This document shows, piece by piece, positions 1-12,005 of a stretch of DNA of 64,000 nt (its first letter is position 1; each line of letters opens with the position of its first letter). Position numbers and translations under genes: made by a program. This DNA comes from Collybiopsis luxurians FD-317 M1 (Eukaryota > Basidiomycota > Agaricomycetes > Agaricales > Omphalotaceae): contig KN834754.1 in assembly GCA_000827265.1 (NCBI GenBank), forward strand, positions 388,831 through 452,830, in the 5' to 3' direction. The notes under the pieces were generated by a model, which was not told where the DNA came from, did not search any database, and saw nothing but the letters and a program-made list of their open reading frames with translations.

Positions 1-1144
1 TGTCTCAACGTCTAGCTCAAATATCTGGCCATCTTTCCAATACATACGGAAGAGGTTTACTCGCTGGGGAGGTCGCCATCATCACTGGCGCAGGACAGGT
101 CAGCCATCGTGAATCAAACATTGGGAATGCTATTTGTCAATCTCCTGCATATAGGGAATTGGTCGTAGTGCAGCCTTGATCTTTGCAAGAGAAGGCGCAA
201 AGGTCGTGATCAGCGAGTAAGTATCACCGACCAGCTGCTTCACATTGCTCAGACGGGAGTTAGTATCGACGCAAATAAACTTGCTGTAGTCGAACAAGAA
301 ATCAAGGCCGCAGGAGGGGACGCCCTTTCTGTACCGGGCGATGTCGGGGCAGATGATTTCCCCAAAAGGATCGTAGATGCTACTGTTGAGAAATACGGCA
401 AGATCAATCATATTGTCAATAATGGTACGTTGATCTCGATTTGCTTTGCGGCTCGTTGTAAGTACACCACCCTTTGCAGCTGGGTTTACTTTTGACAAGA
501 TGCTGCACACTACTCCCGATGATGCCTGGGACATTATCTTGAAAATTCACGTCAGAGCTCCCTTTAGGCTGATCAGACAAGCTGCTCCGTATTTCCGTCT
601 CAAGGTTTGTCTGATGCTTTTCGTATTTTTCCTTCTCCAACTTTATCCTCTCCACAGCCCGAGCAACGCGAGAACCGTTCCATCATCAATGTCTCTTCTA
701 CCTCTGGTCTACACGGCAACGTCGGCCAGTCCAACTATGCCGCTGCTAAAGCTGCCGTCATCGGGTTTACCAAAACTATTGCAAAGGAATGGGGTCCCTT
801 CGGTGTTCGCGCCAATACTATTGCGTTTGGGCTGGTTCATACACGGTTGACCGCTGCCAAAGAGGCTGGAGTGACACTTGAGATTGATGGCAAAAAGGTT
901 GCTCTGGGCGTGCCTGGGGCCAAGGCGCCCACAGACCCGCAAGCGCAGACTGGGGCGGCCTACCCGCTGATTCCGCTCAGAAGAGGCGCAACTCCTGATG
1001 AAGCTGCCAATGCCATGCTTTTGTGAGTTTTTCCGAATCCAAAGGTATTTCCATACGGATTGACTTGGTTACAGCCTTGCTTCACCCCTCGCTTCATACG
1101 TTAGCGGGCACACTCTGCAAGTCACTGGAGGAGCTGGGATTTAA
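1..1144 (+). CDS. short-chain dehydrogenase/reductase (FabG-like)
   Basis: NAD(P)-dependent oxidoreductase of the SDR family, most like 3-oxoacyl-ACP reductases; the substrate is not readable from sequence. The window opens at the second base of what looks like the start codon (TG then TCT CAA CGT), so only one base is missing. Six exons fit: 1-98, 155-216, 264-424, 480-604, 658-1022 and 1075-1144, giving about 293 residues, normal for the family. The glycine-rich cofactor loop TGAGQGIG is interrupted by intron 1. NNAG, the serine in NVSSTSG and the catalytic pair in SNYAAAKAA (YxxxK) are all present. The C-terminus VTGGAGI is typical of SDRs, and I see no clear targeting signal. It converges on the next gene, with only about 50 bp between the stops. 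Confidence 0.88.
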
Positions 1145-1192
1145 ATTATGGAAGGAATCTGTATTTTTTGTAATCGCTGAAGCTACTGTATT

Positions 1193-2999
1193 CTACTCAA
1201 CTTTTGTCTTGTTCACATCCTTCCTTATTCCTTCCAGTTCTTCCCGAAGTTCTATGATCTCGTCTTTTCGTTTAGCTGCCAATTCTGACAGACCCTCGTA
1301 CGCTCGTCTGGGTATGATACCAACCTGATTTCTAAGTGTGTGATCTAGCGTGGTCTATGCAAAAGATTCAGCACGAGAGATGGACAACACTGGACCACCG
1401 ATACATACGGATAAATCCCTCTCCAACCCATCCCCAATGCGTTTCCAATCAGCCCACCAATTTTTCTTGGCTCTTTCCCATTTTCCGACACCCCAGCGAA
1501 TTCCTGCTACGGCTGTAAGTATGCCCACTCCAAGATATGTTGTGGCATCGGCTGCTACAAGGCCTAGTAAACCCTCTGTAGGTCCTGTTAACCAACCAAG
1601 CCAACCTGCCCACCCGATACCTACTCCTGTCGCCACGCTGGCACCCATTCCTATAGTAGCGCGTTGAGCGACGACGTGCAATTGGGTAGTAGGGTATTGG
1701 GATATTTGGTATTTGCGGTTGTGGAGGGGATGAATGAGGGAGGAGGGAGTAAGGGTATAGGAAGGGGAAGCGACGAGTTGGTGAAGAGTGTTTTGGAGGA
1801 CCGGCGAATGAATGACATCCGAATGAGCCAGGGCACGGAAGGTGGAGGCAGTAAAGTGAGATTGGAGGGACGTGAGACGGCCAGTTTGGAATATAAGCTG
1901 TAGAGAGTCAGTCGGCTATTGAATGTGACTGAGAATGGAAGAATCTTGCCTGCTGTTCCAAGTCCTTGCACCATGTTCCTTCTACGACTCTGTTGACGAC
2001 GACGTTTATTTCGTCGACATGTGAAATCATTTTCCACCAAGTGAGTCGGGCCATGTGTGCGTGCATCTGTCGTGCAGAGGCAGCGAGAGCTTTTGATACA
2101 TGGCTTTCGGTCGCTTGTTTTACGCTGGGATCATATATGCCCAAAATTTGGCTCCGTACGCGATGAGAGGTCTCTTCAAATTCTTGGTGAACAGAACTTG
2201 CCGCTGATACCGCGTCGTCGACTTGGCGCTGGGTAAAGTCGAGGGTGCGTTCAAGGGTATTGAGAGCATGGGCTAGTTGGATTATGACTCTCCGTGTTTG
2301 AAGGTCTTGTAGAGAAGACGAAGAGGGAAGAGACTGTTTGATGTGGGCGGATAGGGTAGGCAAACGAGAGCCGACAAAATCGTCTTGGTATCGTTGGATA
2401 TTGTTGGGTGCTGCATCCAGTGCTTGAACTGCGCGAACTGGGTCGATGTAGAGGGTATTTGGAGGTTTGACTAGGTCGGAGGGAGAAGCAGCGGTGACGA
2501 CTAGAACTGCGTTGGGATTTTCTATGGGTAAATCAGGCAAAGGTGAAATAACCGGGTTACAGGAGATGATTGGAACGTCGTTTTCCCAGAAAAAAGAATG
2601 TGGCACGTCGTCAGATGGGGAATGCTCGACTATTTGGACAGGATAGGGAAACTGGGACAGGAAGGAGGATGGAATGTAAAGAGTTGAATCTATCCATTCT
2701 ACCTTTTTACCGTAGCTGAAAGAGATGTGAGAAGGAAGTAAAGAGGTTGAGAGGAAGAGAACGAACGCAATGGTGATTTTGTGGGTGCGATTGAGCCATC
2801 TGGATCTAATAGCGTTGTTGAGGGAGCTGTCGGACGAAAATGGTTGTTCGAGGAGAGCTGTGACGAGATGATGAGATGAATTTGATACAGCAACGGTGGC
2901 AGCGAAAGGAAGGGAATCCAAGGACTGAAAAGAAAATGAAGAATTTGGCAAAACTCGTTGAATGAGATTGCAAGTTTTGTGGATTGAAGTTCTGAGCAT
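1193..2999 (-). CDS. putative mitochondrial membrane protein, MMC1-like (tentative)
   Basis: I do not firmly recognise this protein. It resembles the poorly characterised fungal Mmc1 type, but that is an impression from memory. I chose the ATG at 2999 because MLRTSIHKTCNLIQRVLP is basic and hydroxyl-rich like a mitochondrial presequence; the frame stays open upstream without another ATG. A long central region with helical stretches leads to EGTWCKDLEQQ. An intron then joins to LIFQTGRLTSLQSHF, followed by a glycine/alanine-rich hydrophobic hairpin (ATIGMGASVATGVGIGW and LGVGILTAVAG) that probably forms two membrane segments. A last exon after a GTATGT donor encodes a charged coiled coil (KRKDEIIELREELEGIRKD) ending at 1193. 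The internal intron is best read as a 52-nt GC-AG intron (1898-1949), but GT donors further upstream also keep the frame. Confidence 0.6.
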
Positions 3000-3061
3000 G
3001 ACGCCCGGTAAACTTCCCACGCCTCTACTCTCTCCCAAACACTTTGGGGTGAATCCAAGTC

Positions 3062-6000
3062 ATGTCCTCTTCACCTCTCTCTCGTTCCCCAAGTCCACAT
3101 ACACCTGACTCACTCACCGTCGACCAACTCTCTGCTATCAACATCCACGACCCAAATCCCTGGTCCAACAATTCATGGCATCTCGATTCACTCAAGTCTG
3201 AGGATTCCCATATGCTTCAGCTCGATGATTTAATCGAGCAACACGCTTACGAAGAGTCCGTATTCTTGCCTTGTACTCTCTTTTTCTTTCTCATTCCCTC
3301 CATCTCACTTTCCTAGTGCTCCAAAACCTCCATCCTCAGCTTCACCCATCACTACCTTTCGCAGCTCCATGCCACCCGCCACAATCAATCCTATTCCACC
3401 TCCAGTAGTCGTCCCTCGTAACCTAGATCATTCTTCTCGCAACATCAGAGTCGTTCATCCCTCAAAGGACTCTTGCTTCAAGTCTGTCTTTCTTATTTTT
3501 TTTTTACTCTGGGTACCTTTCCTAATCTTGCCTTCTTCAGTTTGCCTATCTTCTTCCCGAGCATACCAGAAGGCGGTACCAAGTCCCGTGTAGAAACTCA
3601 AATCCGCGTATCCGTCGATCTTGTTGACCCAAGTTCATCCTCCGACCCCAATACTTACGACCGTGTTGGCTCCTGGAAATGGCTCAAACTTCCTCCCGGT
3701 ACAGCAACCAAGAAGCGTACACGCAAGCAGGGAAAAATTGGTGGGCTTCCTCTCTTCTATCTTTCGCCTTTCTGATCGCCCGCAGCAGACCCTGACCCTC
3801 AAGACATGCTTCATCTCACCGCCACCATCACATGTGCTACTCCCCCTTATAATCGCGTCCTCAGTTGCTCAAGCTGCCAGACCCGCGAAGCAAAACGTGT
3901 AGCAAAGAAAATAGCCGCACGTGTAAGGCCTGCACGTTCAGATTCGGATTCTCCCGACGATCCAGTCGCCGCCAACAAGAATCCACTCGAAGATACAAGC
4001 AGTATCATCCAGTTCAACTGCGCTCAAGTCGTCGATTTTTCAACAGGCTCGGCTGTTCTTCCCCTTAGGATAACGTGCTATTGCCGGCATCATCGCGAGA
4101 AGACCGGTTTCAATGTGAACTTTGCCATGATGGACTGCGCAGGACGGACAGTCGGTGTTGGGAGCTCAGGCCCCATTATGATTACAGATGATCATAAAAC
4201 AACTGGTGTTCCCAAACATCCAGATTTGCAGCCCTACGATTGGTGTCAACCTGGCAATAGTCCTGCCCCGGAGACTGCGACTGCTGCCAAAAAGGCACCG
4301 TCAAAGCGTAAAAGTGATGCAGTTAGTGGGAAGAAGAGAGTCAAACCCTATGACTCGTCCGCAAAACCTAACAGAGGGTCCAGAGAAACCAGCGTCGTTT
4401 CTAGTGCTCCTTCACCTGCGGCTTCCGAACCTTCTGTCTCATCCACATCCACCCCACCTCCTTCCGAGCCTCTCCCTTCTACCCAAGTTCCCCCTCTTCA
4501 GTATGTCTCGCAAGAGTCGGAATCATCACCCGACGTCCTACCAACACCTCTCGACATGAATCTCGACCTATCTATGTTGCCTGAGGATGCAAACTTTGAT
4601 CAACTCTTCTCGAACCCCTTACTTGTCGTTCCTCCACAACCGCCGCCGCCGCAGGGTGGAGTATCTCCCAGCTCGACGACCTTGATGTCTGCCTCCCTTC
4701 CGTTCCTCTTCAACCCCCCGCAAACAAATGAGCTCACCCTACCCATGCCCACCATCCACCGGCTTATACCAAACTGCGGTCCAACTCATGGAGGGATTGA
4801 AGTTACCGTACTCGGTGCTAATTTCCATCCTACTCTGCAGTTCAGTTGCGTTTTCGGTGACATGCGCGCTAGTTCAACTCAACGGTGGAGTGACAATACA
4901 CTGGTCTGTATTCTACCCCCGCGAGGTACCCCTGGCATGGTTTCTGTATGGTTTGAAGGTTTCCCCAAAGATCAGCCTCCTTCATTCTTTACCTATTCCG
5001 ACGAATCAGATCGAGCATTGTGAGTGACTGCGTCATTTTGTCTGATCCCCAAACTGATTCATTGATATCTTAGAATGGAATTAGCCCTGAGAGTCGTCGG
5101 ACTTAAGATGACTGGCCATCTTGAGGATGCCAAAAATGTCGCAATGCGTATCATTGGTGCCGGCGAAGGTACTGATTCGTTAAACTCGGGCAACGGACAA
5201 GGCAATAGCAGCATGAACATGCAACTTTCTGCAGCTCGTGATCTCCGTTCGCTGATGCTCGTTCGCGCGGGTGAAAGTGAAGGTTTTGAGTCCCTGATTG
5301 TCAACTTTTTGAAACTCCTTGATACTCCGGTGGATCACCCCTCTGCACAAAGGGTATCAGTTACCCAAGCGCTTTCACATACCACGAACAGTGGTCAGTC
5401 CCTGCTGCACCTTGCTGCATTCCTAGGGTATGGAGTTATCGTTGATTTCCTCGTCCATCATGGTATTGACCTCGACATACGGGATCGGAATGGTTACACT
5501 GCGCTGCACTTTGCTGCTATGGCTGGATCGAAGGATTGCGTCGTACGATTGCTGAGAGCAGGAGCTGACCACGAGATTGTCAATGCACTTGGAAAGACAG
5601 CGGAAGAAATCGTTGGAGATGCAGATATCAGTTTTGAGGATATTCTAGAGGATATCTCAGAGTCGAGGGACTCTGTGGCGGAGGATGATGAAGAAGCGGA
5701 ATGGGGTGATGCGGAAGAGGACCCGGAGGAGGAACCGGCCCTCATTCGACGGGCAAAGATGGATAAACGTGCACGTCGTTCGAGGGCCGCGTCGCGGAGA
5801 GCTTCCCGTGAAGAACTCAAGGCTCACAATCTCACTCCCAAGACCTCTTTGACCAGTATCTCTGCGACCTCAACTCCTGATGGCAAAAAGGAAAAGAAGG
5901 AAAAGGAAGCAACCGCAGACGAGAAGCAAGCGCTGTCGTTCCTCGAGTTACTCCAAAGGACGATGGCCCAGCTTCCCGGAGCTCCTCAATTCCCTTTGCC

Positions 6001-6780
6001 TCAGTTCCCTTTGCCTCAGTTTCCTCCCCTTCCAGGTGTACCTGCAGTTCCTTGGGAATCCCTTCATCAACTACAATTCCCAATGGTGTTCCCTGTGGCC
6101 GTTCCTCTCCTGCCTGGATGGCTAGGGGGCGAACACCGCGAGGAAACGCAGGATCAGGATACCGAGAATGCTGGAAAAGTTGCAGGTCCGTTTAAGGCTG
6201 CGCAAGAGTGGAGAGCATTGTGGGAGAGGTGGTTGGCCCACGTACCTACATGGCAACAAGCTGCGGAAATGCCTCCCCCGCCTGAGTATACACCTCGAGC
6301 CGCGACACCAGAGGCACCCGTTCCTACGACTTCGACCTCTACTCAGCAGCAACTTGTGAGACGAGTTTCTTCCGGTATCTCTGAATCAGAAATGCTGCCG
6401 CCTCCGCTTCCGCTTCCAACAGCGTCGGGATCGCGTTCGACGCAGGATTCACGGAGACGGTATGACTATTCCTCTGTGCCGGTTACGGATCAGGAAGTGA
6501 AAGCATATGCGTATCAACCGAAACCACAACAGAAGAAACGTTGGTATTTTTAATTATTCAAGCGTGATGTCTCTGACAATCTTTTTTTTCTGGCAGATGA
6601 TCGTATGCTTATTCTATTCTGGCTACCTATTTTGATAAGTGAGTTTCCTGTTCAAGTCAGTGTTCTTCTACTCATACTCTTCTCTCAGTTTCCCTTTTGT
6701 GGGCCTGTCATGCTGGCTTCCACTTTGTCATTCGTGCATTTAGAACACCGATGGCTTTCAAGAAAGTTCTCGGGTATTGA
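3062..6780 (+). CDS. SPT23/MGA2-like membrane-anchored transcription regulator (IPT/TIG + ankyrin)
   Basis: In yeast, proteins of this family sit in the ER membrane, sense lipid saturation and are released by ubiquitin-dependent processing to activate the fatty-acid desaturase gene. Domain order here: a low-complexity N-terminus; a conserved region with ITCATPPYNRVLSCSSC; a basic Ser/Pro-rich linker; an IPT/TIG domain (HRLIPNCGPTHGGIEVTVLG); two ankyrin repeats (GQSLLHLAAFLGYGVIVDFL and NGYTALHFAAMAGSKDCVVR); an acidic segment; and a Pro-rich tail. The large 3' exon seems to stop at 6553. Splicing from GTTGGT there to 6598, then from GTGAGT near 6639, adds DRMLILFWLPILI and SLLWACHAGFHFVIRAF, a hydrophobic tail anchor ending at 6780. 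That makes this the membrane-tethered form. The first 5' intron probably starts at GTCCGT near 3253. Confidence 0.85.
5984..6025 (+). repeat. coding tandem repeat (PQFPL)n
   Basis: A 15-bp unit (CCTCAGTTCCCTTTG, with one synonymous change) repeats almost three times inside the SPT23/MGA2-like gene and encodes PQFPLPQFPLPQFP. The copies are nearly identical, so length variation between strains is likely. Confidence 0.8.
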
Positions 6781-7157
6781 TTTTTTTCTTTTTTTTTGCT
6801 GATCGATTCTGGCCGTATCTATCCCCGTACCTTATGCAAATTAGACTTTCTTTCCTACGGACTGTTTTTCCTACTTATGCGGGTCTTTTTTTCTTTTGCA
6901 ATCATTCGCTGGAGGTTTCAAGGAAACAGAGTTGATGATACCGTTTGCTGGTTTCGTAAATTATTTTAAAGTGCTTCTTTCCTTTTCACTTGTCTATAGA
7001 TATGCTTATGATACTCAGTAGGTAAGGTAGTGTACTTGATATTAAACCTTTTTATTTTGGAGTGCGGAGTTGTCGGCCCGGAGAGTCCGAAAATTGTTTG
7101 GATTTGGTGACGCCTTGCTTTCTTGTTTCCCAACACGCGTGAACGCGTTCTGCAACG
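6781..7157. other. intergenic: 3' end of the SPT23/MGA2-like gene and NUP2 promoter
   Basis: No coding potential is seen on either strand. T-rich tracts directly follow the upstream stop codon. The right end holds two ACGCGT boxes next to the NUP2 start, listed separately. Confidence 0.6.
7135..7148 (+). promoter_or_regulatory. paired ACGCGT (MluI cell-cycle box) motifs
   Basis: Two exact ACGCGT hexamers lie at 7135-7140 and 7143-7148, spaced 8 bp start to start, 10-23 bp upstream of the NUP2 ATG. In fungi this is the core of the MBF site for G1/S genes. They may lie in the 5' leader instead of upstream of the transcription start, so function is inferred. Confidence 0.4.
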
Positions 7158-9130
7158 ATGAAAAGAGCTGCTGAAAAGCAACTTACCAAGGACACTGATG
7201 TATGTCGCTCATCTCTTTCAAATTTGCAAAGATATCTTATTCAATTCACGTCGCCCAGGAAGACATGGAGGATAGCGAAGGCCAAATAGGCATGAAGAAG
7301 GCTGATGATGCAGCGTTGGCTACAAGAAAGTATGTTTCCAACGGTCTATCAATTATGATTTGCTCAATATATCTTCAAATCAGAATAAGAGGACTGCCAA
7401 AACGACTTGGCGCTTCTTCGCCTATGAATTCGCCATCTACAGAGTCCAACGCGGTATCTTCGTTTTTCTTAATTTTCAAAGAATTCGCTATTCAACAATG
7501 TACAGGCCACTCCTTCAAAATTCGGAGGATTCCAAGGCTTTGGAGCCGGCGCAAGCACTCCCTTTCAATTCACGCCTCCCGTTTCGCCTTCACCATTTTC
7601 TAATACCTCTCCATCTCCCTCAACTACAGCTAGTCCCTTTGGTAAACCAGCAGTATCTGCTATAGCTTCCAATACTGCCAGAGCATTTAGCAATATCATA
7701 GGCTCGTCAGAGCCCAAACCGGCCGCTCCTCTAGCCTCCCAACCGACGCTTCCCAATGTCCCAGACTCCGATGGTGACGCCGCTGTTGAGTACTACAAGT
7801 CTCTTCGTGGACTCAACACTTCTATTCTCTCGGCCATCACAAAAGCGCTCGAAAGGGATCCGTTCGAGGATGTCTCTTTCCTTTTGGACCGATATAAATC
7901 GTTCCGAACCACCGTGCAGAAAAACTATGACGAAAAGTCAAACAGCAACAGCGATGAGTCGAGTTCAGTCTCGACGGCTGCTGCCACCAAAGGCTCTTTC
8001 ACCATGCCTGCACCACCTCCCTTTTTTGAAGGGTTTGGAGGGAAATTGGCGTCTTCTTCCTCTTCACCGGCCCCAACGGGTGGTGGATTTACCCCAAAAC
8101 TGGACTCTTCCAAACCTTTGACCTCGTCATTCTCCTTCCCTCCAGCTGGTTCGACGACTTCAGGCGCGTTCTCTTTCGGCACCAAACCGAAAGAGGAAGT
8201 CTCTAAACCTGCAGAACCTGGTACTGTCACGAGCCTATTTGGCTCTCCTGCACCTGTTCCTACATCTCCCTTTAACTTTGCCTCACCGCCGAGCGCTCCA
8301 GCAGCAAGTAGTATCTTCAAACCTCCTTCTACGGGGACCCCCATATTTAGTCCTCCTGCCCCGTCACCATTTGGTACTCCAACGCTCGGTGGGTTTGGAG
8401 GGTTCGGTGGAGCTAACAAAAGCCCATCTGCGGGAAGCATAGGTAACCCGGTCGGGTTCGGGTTTGGGAGTCCATCAAAGTCGGACAGCTCGAGTGGATT
8501 CACATTTGCAAAGGACGCATCTTCTACCTCTTCCAAGGCAGAGGAAGAGACAGTGCCCGAGGGTGAAGAGAATGCCGCAAGTCAAGAAACTCAACCCGAA
8601 GCCGAGGGTTCTGCGCTGGTATTTGGCAATAACCCTCACGATGAGGAAGGCGAAGGAGAGCAGGATGAAGAAACGGTTCATTCTATTCGATCCAAAGCGT
8701 TCAGGATGAAGAAGGCGGAAGAAGGATCTGCTGGTTGGGCGGACTTGGGAACAGGTTCGCGAGAATGTCTAACATTCACAACGCCGGCTAACATTGATTA
8801 GGTGTTCTAAGAATCAAAAAACACAAAGAGACTGGTCAGCGGCGGCTTCTTCTGCGGAACAGTAGTACTGGAAAAATCATCATTGTAAGTGACGAACTCT
8901 ATTGCTATCTCACTGGGCTGGTTGGGTACTCATCTACCATTCCCTAGAACTTCAATATATACCACGGCCTCAAACCAACCCAAAATAAGAAGGCACTCAT
9001 GTTTGTTGGCCATGAGGATGGTGTATCGCAGACTTACAACGTTCGCACAAAGACGGAGGAGCAAGCAACCGAACTCAAGAGTATACTTGACCGCGAGATT
9101 GCTTTCGTCAAAGCGAAACAGGATGGCTGA
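7158..9130 (+). CDS. NUP2: nucleoporin NUP2/Nup50-like with C-terminal Ran-binding domain
   Basis: Mobile FG nucleoporin of the nuclear basket that helps recycle importin alpha and binds Ran-GTP. Exon 1 encodes MKRAAEKQLTKDTD, the importin-binding N-terminus typical of Nup2/Nup50. Three short introns (donors GTATGT, GTATGT and GTATCT) precede one long exon. The middle is rich in FG-type motifs (KFGGFQGFGAG, GGFGGFGGAN, FGFGSP) with Ser/Pro spacers. A conserved helical block, EYYKSLRGLNTSILSAITKA, precedes the acidic linker. The C-terminal Ran-binding domain begins at VHSIRSKAFRMKK and continues through GVLRIKKHKETGQRRLLLRN, NFNIYHGLKPTQNKKALMF and a final helix, EEQATELKSILDREIAFVKA. The 203-residue antisense reading frame across 7925-8536 is a shadow of the repetitive coding sequence. 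Confidence 0.92.
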
Positions 9131-9268
9131 TAGAATACTATACGTCTATACTATGTTGCCGCCAGGTAAGTTGGGTATGATACATAGTCAGACCTTGCAT
9201 TATACGCCACGAGCGTAGAGTTTGCACCGTCTGCACTAGAATCTCATACAGTTTTGAACAACTGGGTT

Positions 9269-11159
9269 CTATTTTCCATTAAAATGACTTTGAGCATTGT
9301 GCCATATTGAATTTAGCACAAATGCTTCACTGAGGAGCATTTCAACTTCATGGTCACCCCAGTCTTGAGTAGGCAATGATTGAAGAAACATGATGATGCC
9401 CTAGAAGAAAACTCCATAAACAGCTCCTTAACGGAACCATTTCGGGCGCACCTGAAAATCCATCTGTCGAAGTTTCTCGCTCCATTTCACAAGGAATGCT
9501 GAACAAACATAGAGATGAAATTGTGAAAACGCGTCAGGACCCTCCGCCTACAAAAGAATCAGCGCCAGGACTGTTTAATGGAACAAATGACGTACCAAAT
9601 ATGTGTCCCACATCCGGATTGTATTCTGAACGCTAATTTCACGCATCAACAAACAATTCATCCACCGAAAAGCGAACTGCATAAACTCGACGTTCTGCGA
9701 TTCAAGATGAGCGAACAAGGGCGCTTGACAAGCATCAGTGTCAAAACTAAATCATCCGCAGGGTCCAAACGCACCATCAATTCTTGCGACAAGATCTGCC
9801 ATCCTACGAACGCTCCTCTGAATGCCCGGTTGAGCAAAGATATAGTTGTCTTGAATTCCATCTAGTAATCTCGAGAGACACCAAAATGAGTCTGCTTCGA
9901 TCGCGTCGAGGATGTTCTTGGGCAATGATCCAGGATTAAAATCTTCCGGATCAGAATCTGTCAATTATTAGTTGGGAAAGGTGCAACGTAGGATAGATTG
10001 TGCACACCAATGTATGCGGACAGGAAGACTTGAAAAAAGGGCGTGACGAGGTCGTTGATGCCTTGGACGTAGCCGCTTGCGGGATGTCGAATGGCCCAGA
10101 CATAAAGAATTCGTTCGAGACTTCGCTGAGTGGTTCCATACATCCATAACCGAACGCCAGGGCGTGTACGGGGAACGTCGATTTCGATTTGATGCCATAT
10201 TTGCTGGTCAAGACCTTCCCGATCGCGAGCAAAGGCTACTTCTACCAAAGAAGTGTATTCGCCTCGCTTTCGAGCAAGAGTTGAGGTTCGAAGGGGGCTG
10301 GCAAGGGGGAGATAGCCAAGAAGTAATTGCCATGCCATTGGACGAAGTTCGTTGGGGATTCCAGCCCATGCGAGCTTCCTCAACTCGGCTGATGAATAGA
10401 TACGCATATAAGTAGGGAGACGGGTTCGAGTGGTATCGCTGCACACCAATGTTTACATCCTGACCCGAAAGACAATCTACAAATTTGTGCTTTCTGTTTG
10501 TCCGTATCGAACGTTCCCTGATCAACTTGTCAGTCTTTTCAGGAATGCCTGCAATAATGTCTTTGGATCTTTTAGATATTGGTGGAGGGCGACGGATTCC
10601 AGAAAGAGGGTCTACGTGTCCGCATTAGCGCAGGGCAGTTTCAAATATTGAATGTACCACCATTGACAATTCTCTCGGCGTCGTCTCGCATCGAACTTCG
10701 TTTTACGCTATCTGGCGCGTCGATAGCTGGATCAGGGTCGAGATCCCCCAGTATCATATCGCCTTCGACGTCTGTGTCTGGAATGTGGTCAAAACTATCG
10801 TCCAGGATGGAAGAACCGGTATCGGTGCTCGATCTTCGTCCTGGTGTTGTTCTAACTATGGTCCAGCCGTTTTTTGGAGGTTGGGAGGAATCCGTACGAG
10901 GGGGATATGAACTGGGATTCGGAGCATTCAAATGCGTATAAGAAAGGGCGAGGGAAGATGATGAGGGGCTGTCAGCGGTTATGGGATTTGGGACTGGCTT
11001 TGGGGCTGTAGACGTTGGCGGACGGAAGGCAAAGGAAGACTGGGCTGGCTCGTCACCGTCTGAGGCGCTGTCCCAAGCATCGTCGTCAATGGAATCTGGA
11101 GCTTTGAAGTAATTAGAGGGTCTTAGAGCTATATGAGGCCTGGGTGGGGGAGCAGCCAT
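9269..11159 (-). CDS. GYP1: TBC-domain Rab GTPase-activating protein (GYP1-like)
   Basis: GAP for Rab/Ypt GTPases in the Golgi and vesicle pathway; yeast Gyp1 acts on Ypt1. The N-terminal ~170 residues are Ser/Pro-rich and disordered. A conserved linker (FVDCLSGQDVNI) then joins to the TBC domain (AELRKLAWAGIPNELRPMAW). Both catalytic fingers are visible: the arginine finger in IEIDVPRTRP (IxxDxxR) and the glutamine finger in SGYVQGINDLV (YxQ). The 3' exons give a typical TBC end, with ADSFWCLSRLLDGIQDNYIF, then residues ending GDHEVEMLLSEAFVLNSIW. The start is the ATG at 11159, which shares a 50-bp gap with the divergent aldolase gene. The 3' end converges on NUP2. Confidence 0.9.
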
Positions 11160-11209
11160 CCGAGCTCAAGTTGGAATTGTGGGAAGAAGATTTATAGCAG
11201 TGCCTTGCA

Positions 11210-11926
11210 ATGTCCTCACTGTCTGCGTTCTCTTCCTGCGAGCTTTCCGATGCTCTTATTAAACTCGGCCTTCAATCTGGCGGATACATTCCAGATCTCA
11301 ATCATTTCTCCGGTAATCCGATCTGTGGCCCAGCTTATACGGTCAAGTTCGTCTTGACCACAGATACCGACGCTCCCAAGTTGTCGGAGCACTTTGTAGA
11401 CACTGCGCCCTCAGGCTCAGTCATTGTTATCGATACTCCAAAGAGTCTGATTTTTCGTTTTTTTTTGTACATTACAATCTGTATTTAATCTTCAAAATTA
11501 GACGTCAAAAACGCCGTCTGGGGCGGACTCATGTCCGCTGGGGCGCAAGCACGAGGTGCTCTTGGCGTCATTATCCCCGGTTCTGGTCGTTGCAGAGACC
11601 TTGCAGAGCATAGAGAACTGGGTTTCTCAGTCTTTGCTCGAGGACACTCAACCGTCGGCCAATCCCCATTTACTCGTCCATCTGCGATCAACATTCCCCT
11701 CGAGTTAGTTCCCGATGGTGAGACCACATTCCCTCTTACCCAGGTCAACCCTGGCGACTGGATTGTAGCAGACGAGGATGGCGTAGTTTGTGTACCCAAG
11801 GAGTTAGAGACGATGGTCGTGGAACTTGCTACTAAATCGCGCAGAATTGACGAAAAGTGTATGGAGGATATCAAAGCAGGGAAAGGTGTAAAGGCGTCAT
11901 TTGCGAAACACAGAGGGACAAAGTAA
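11210..11926 (+). CDS. RraA-like / 4-hydroxy-4-methyl-2-oxoglutarate aldolase family protein
   Basis: Member of the fold shared by bacterial RraA, HMG/CHA aldolases and oxaloacetate decarboxylases; yeast YER010C is a small homologue. Two exons: the first ends at TPK and the second begins NVKNAVWGGLMSAGAQ after an intron with donor GTCTGA. The phosphate and metal-binding loop is present in GVIIPGSGRCRDLAEH, followed by LGFSVFARGHSTVG; the R and D of GRCRD are the expected ligands. WIVADEDGVVCVP is also a family hallmark. The protein is about 220 residues, the family norm. No targeting signal is seen, so it is probably cytosolic. The true substrate cannot be deduced. Confidence 0.85.
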
Positions 11927-12005
11927 ATTGTTATTACACTTGTGCTCCAAATACAGAATGAATGCGTGATACAACAGATGAATACAACATTGTCCTAGAT
12001 GAGTA

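Noticed and set aside
7925..8536. 203-residue open frame antisense to NUP2
   Set aside because: It mirrors the repetitive FG-coding sequence, is low complexity and lies inside a well-supported gene.
10388..10524. Apparent GC-AG intron (donor GCACAA) in the GYP1-like gene
   Set aside because: A normal 58-nt GT-AG intron (donor GTGTGC) gives LSGQDVNIAELRKLAW, which fits the family better, so the GC reading is not needed.
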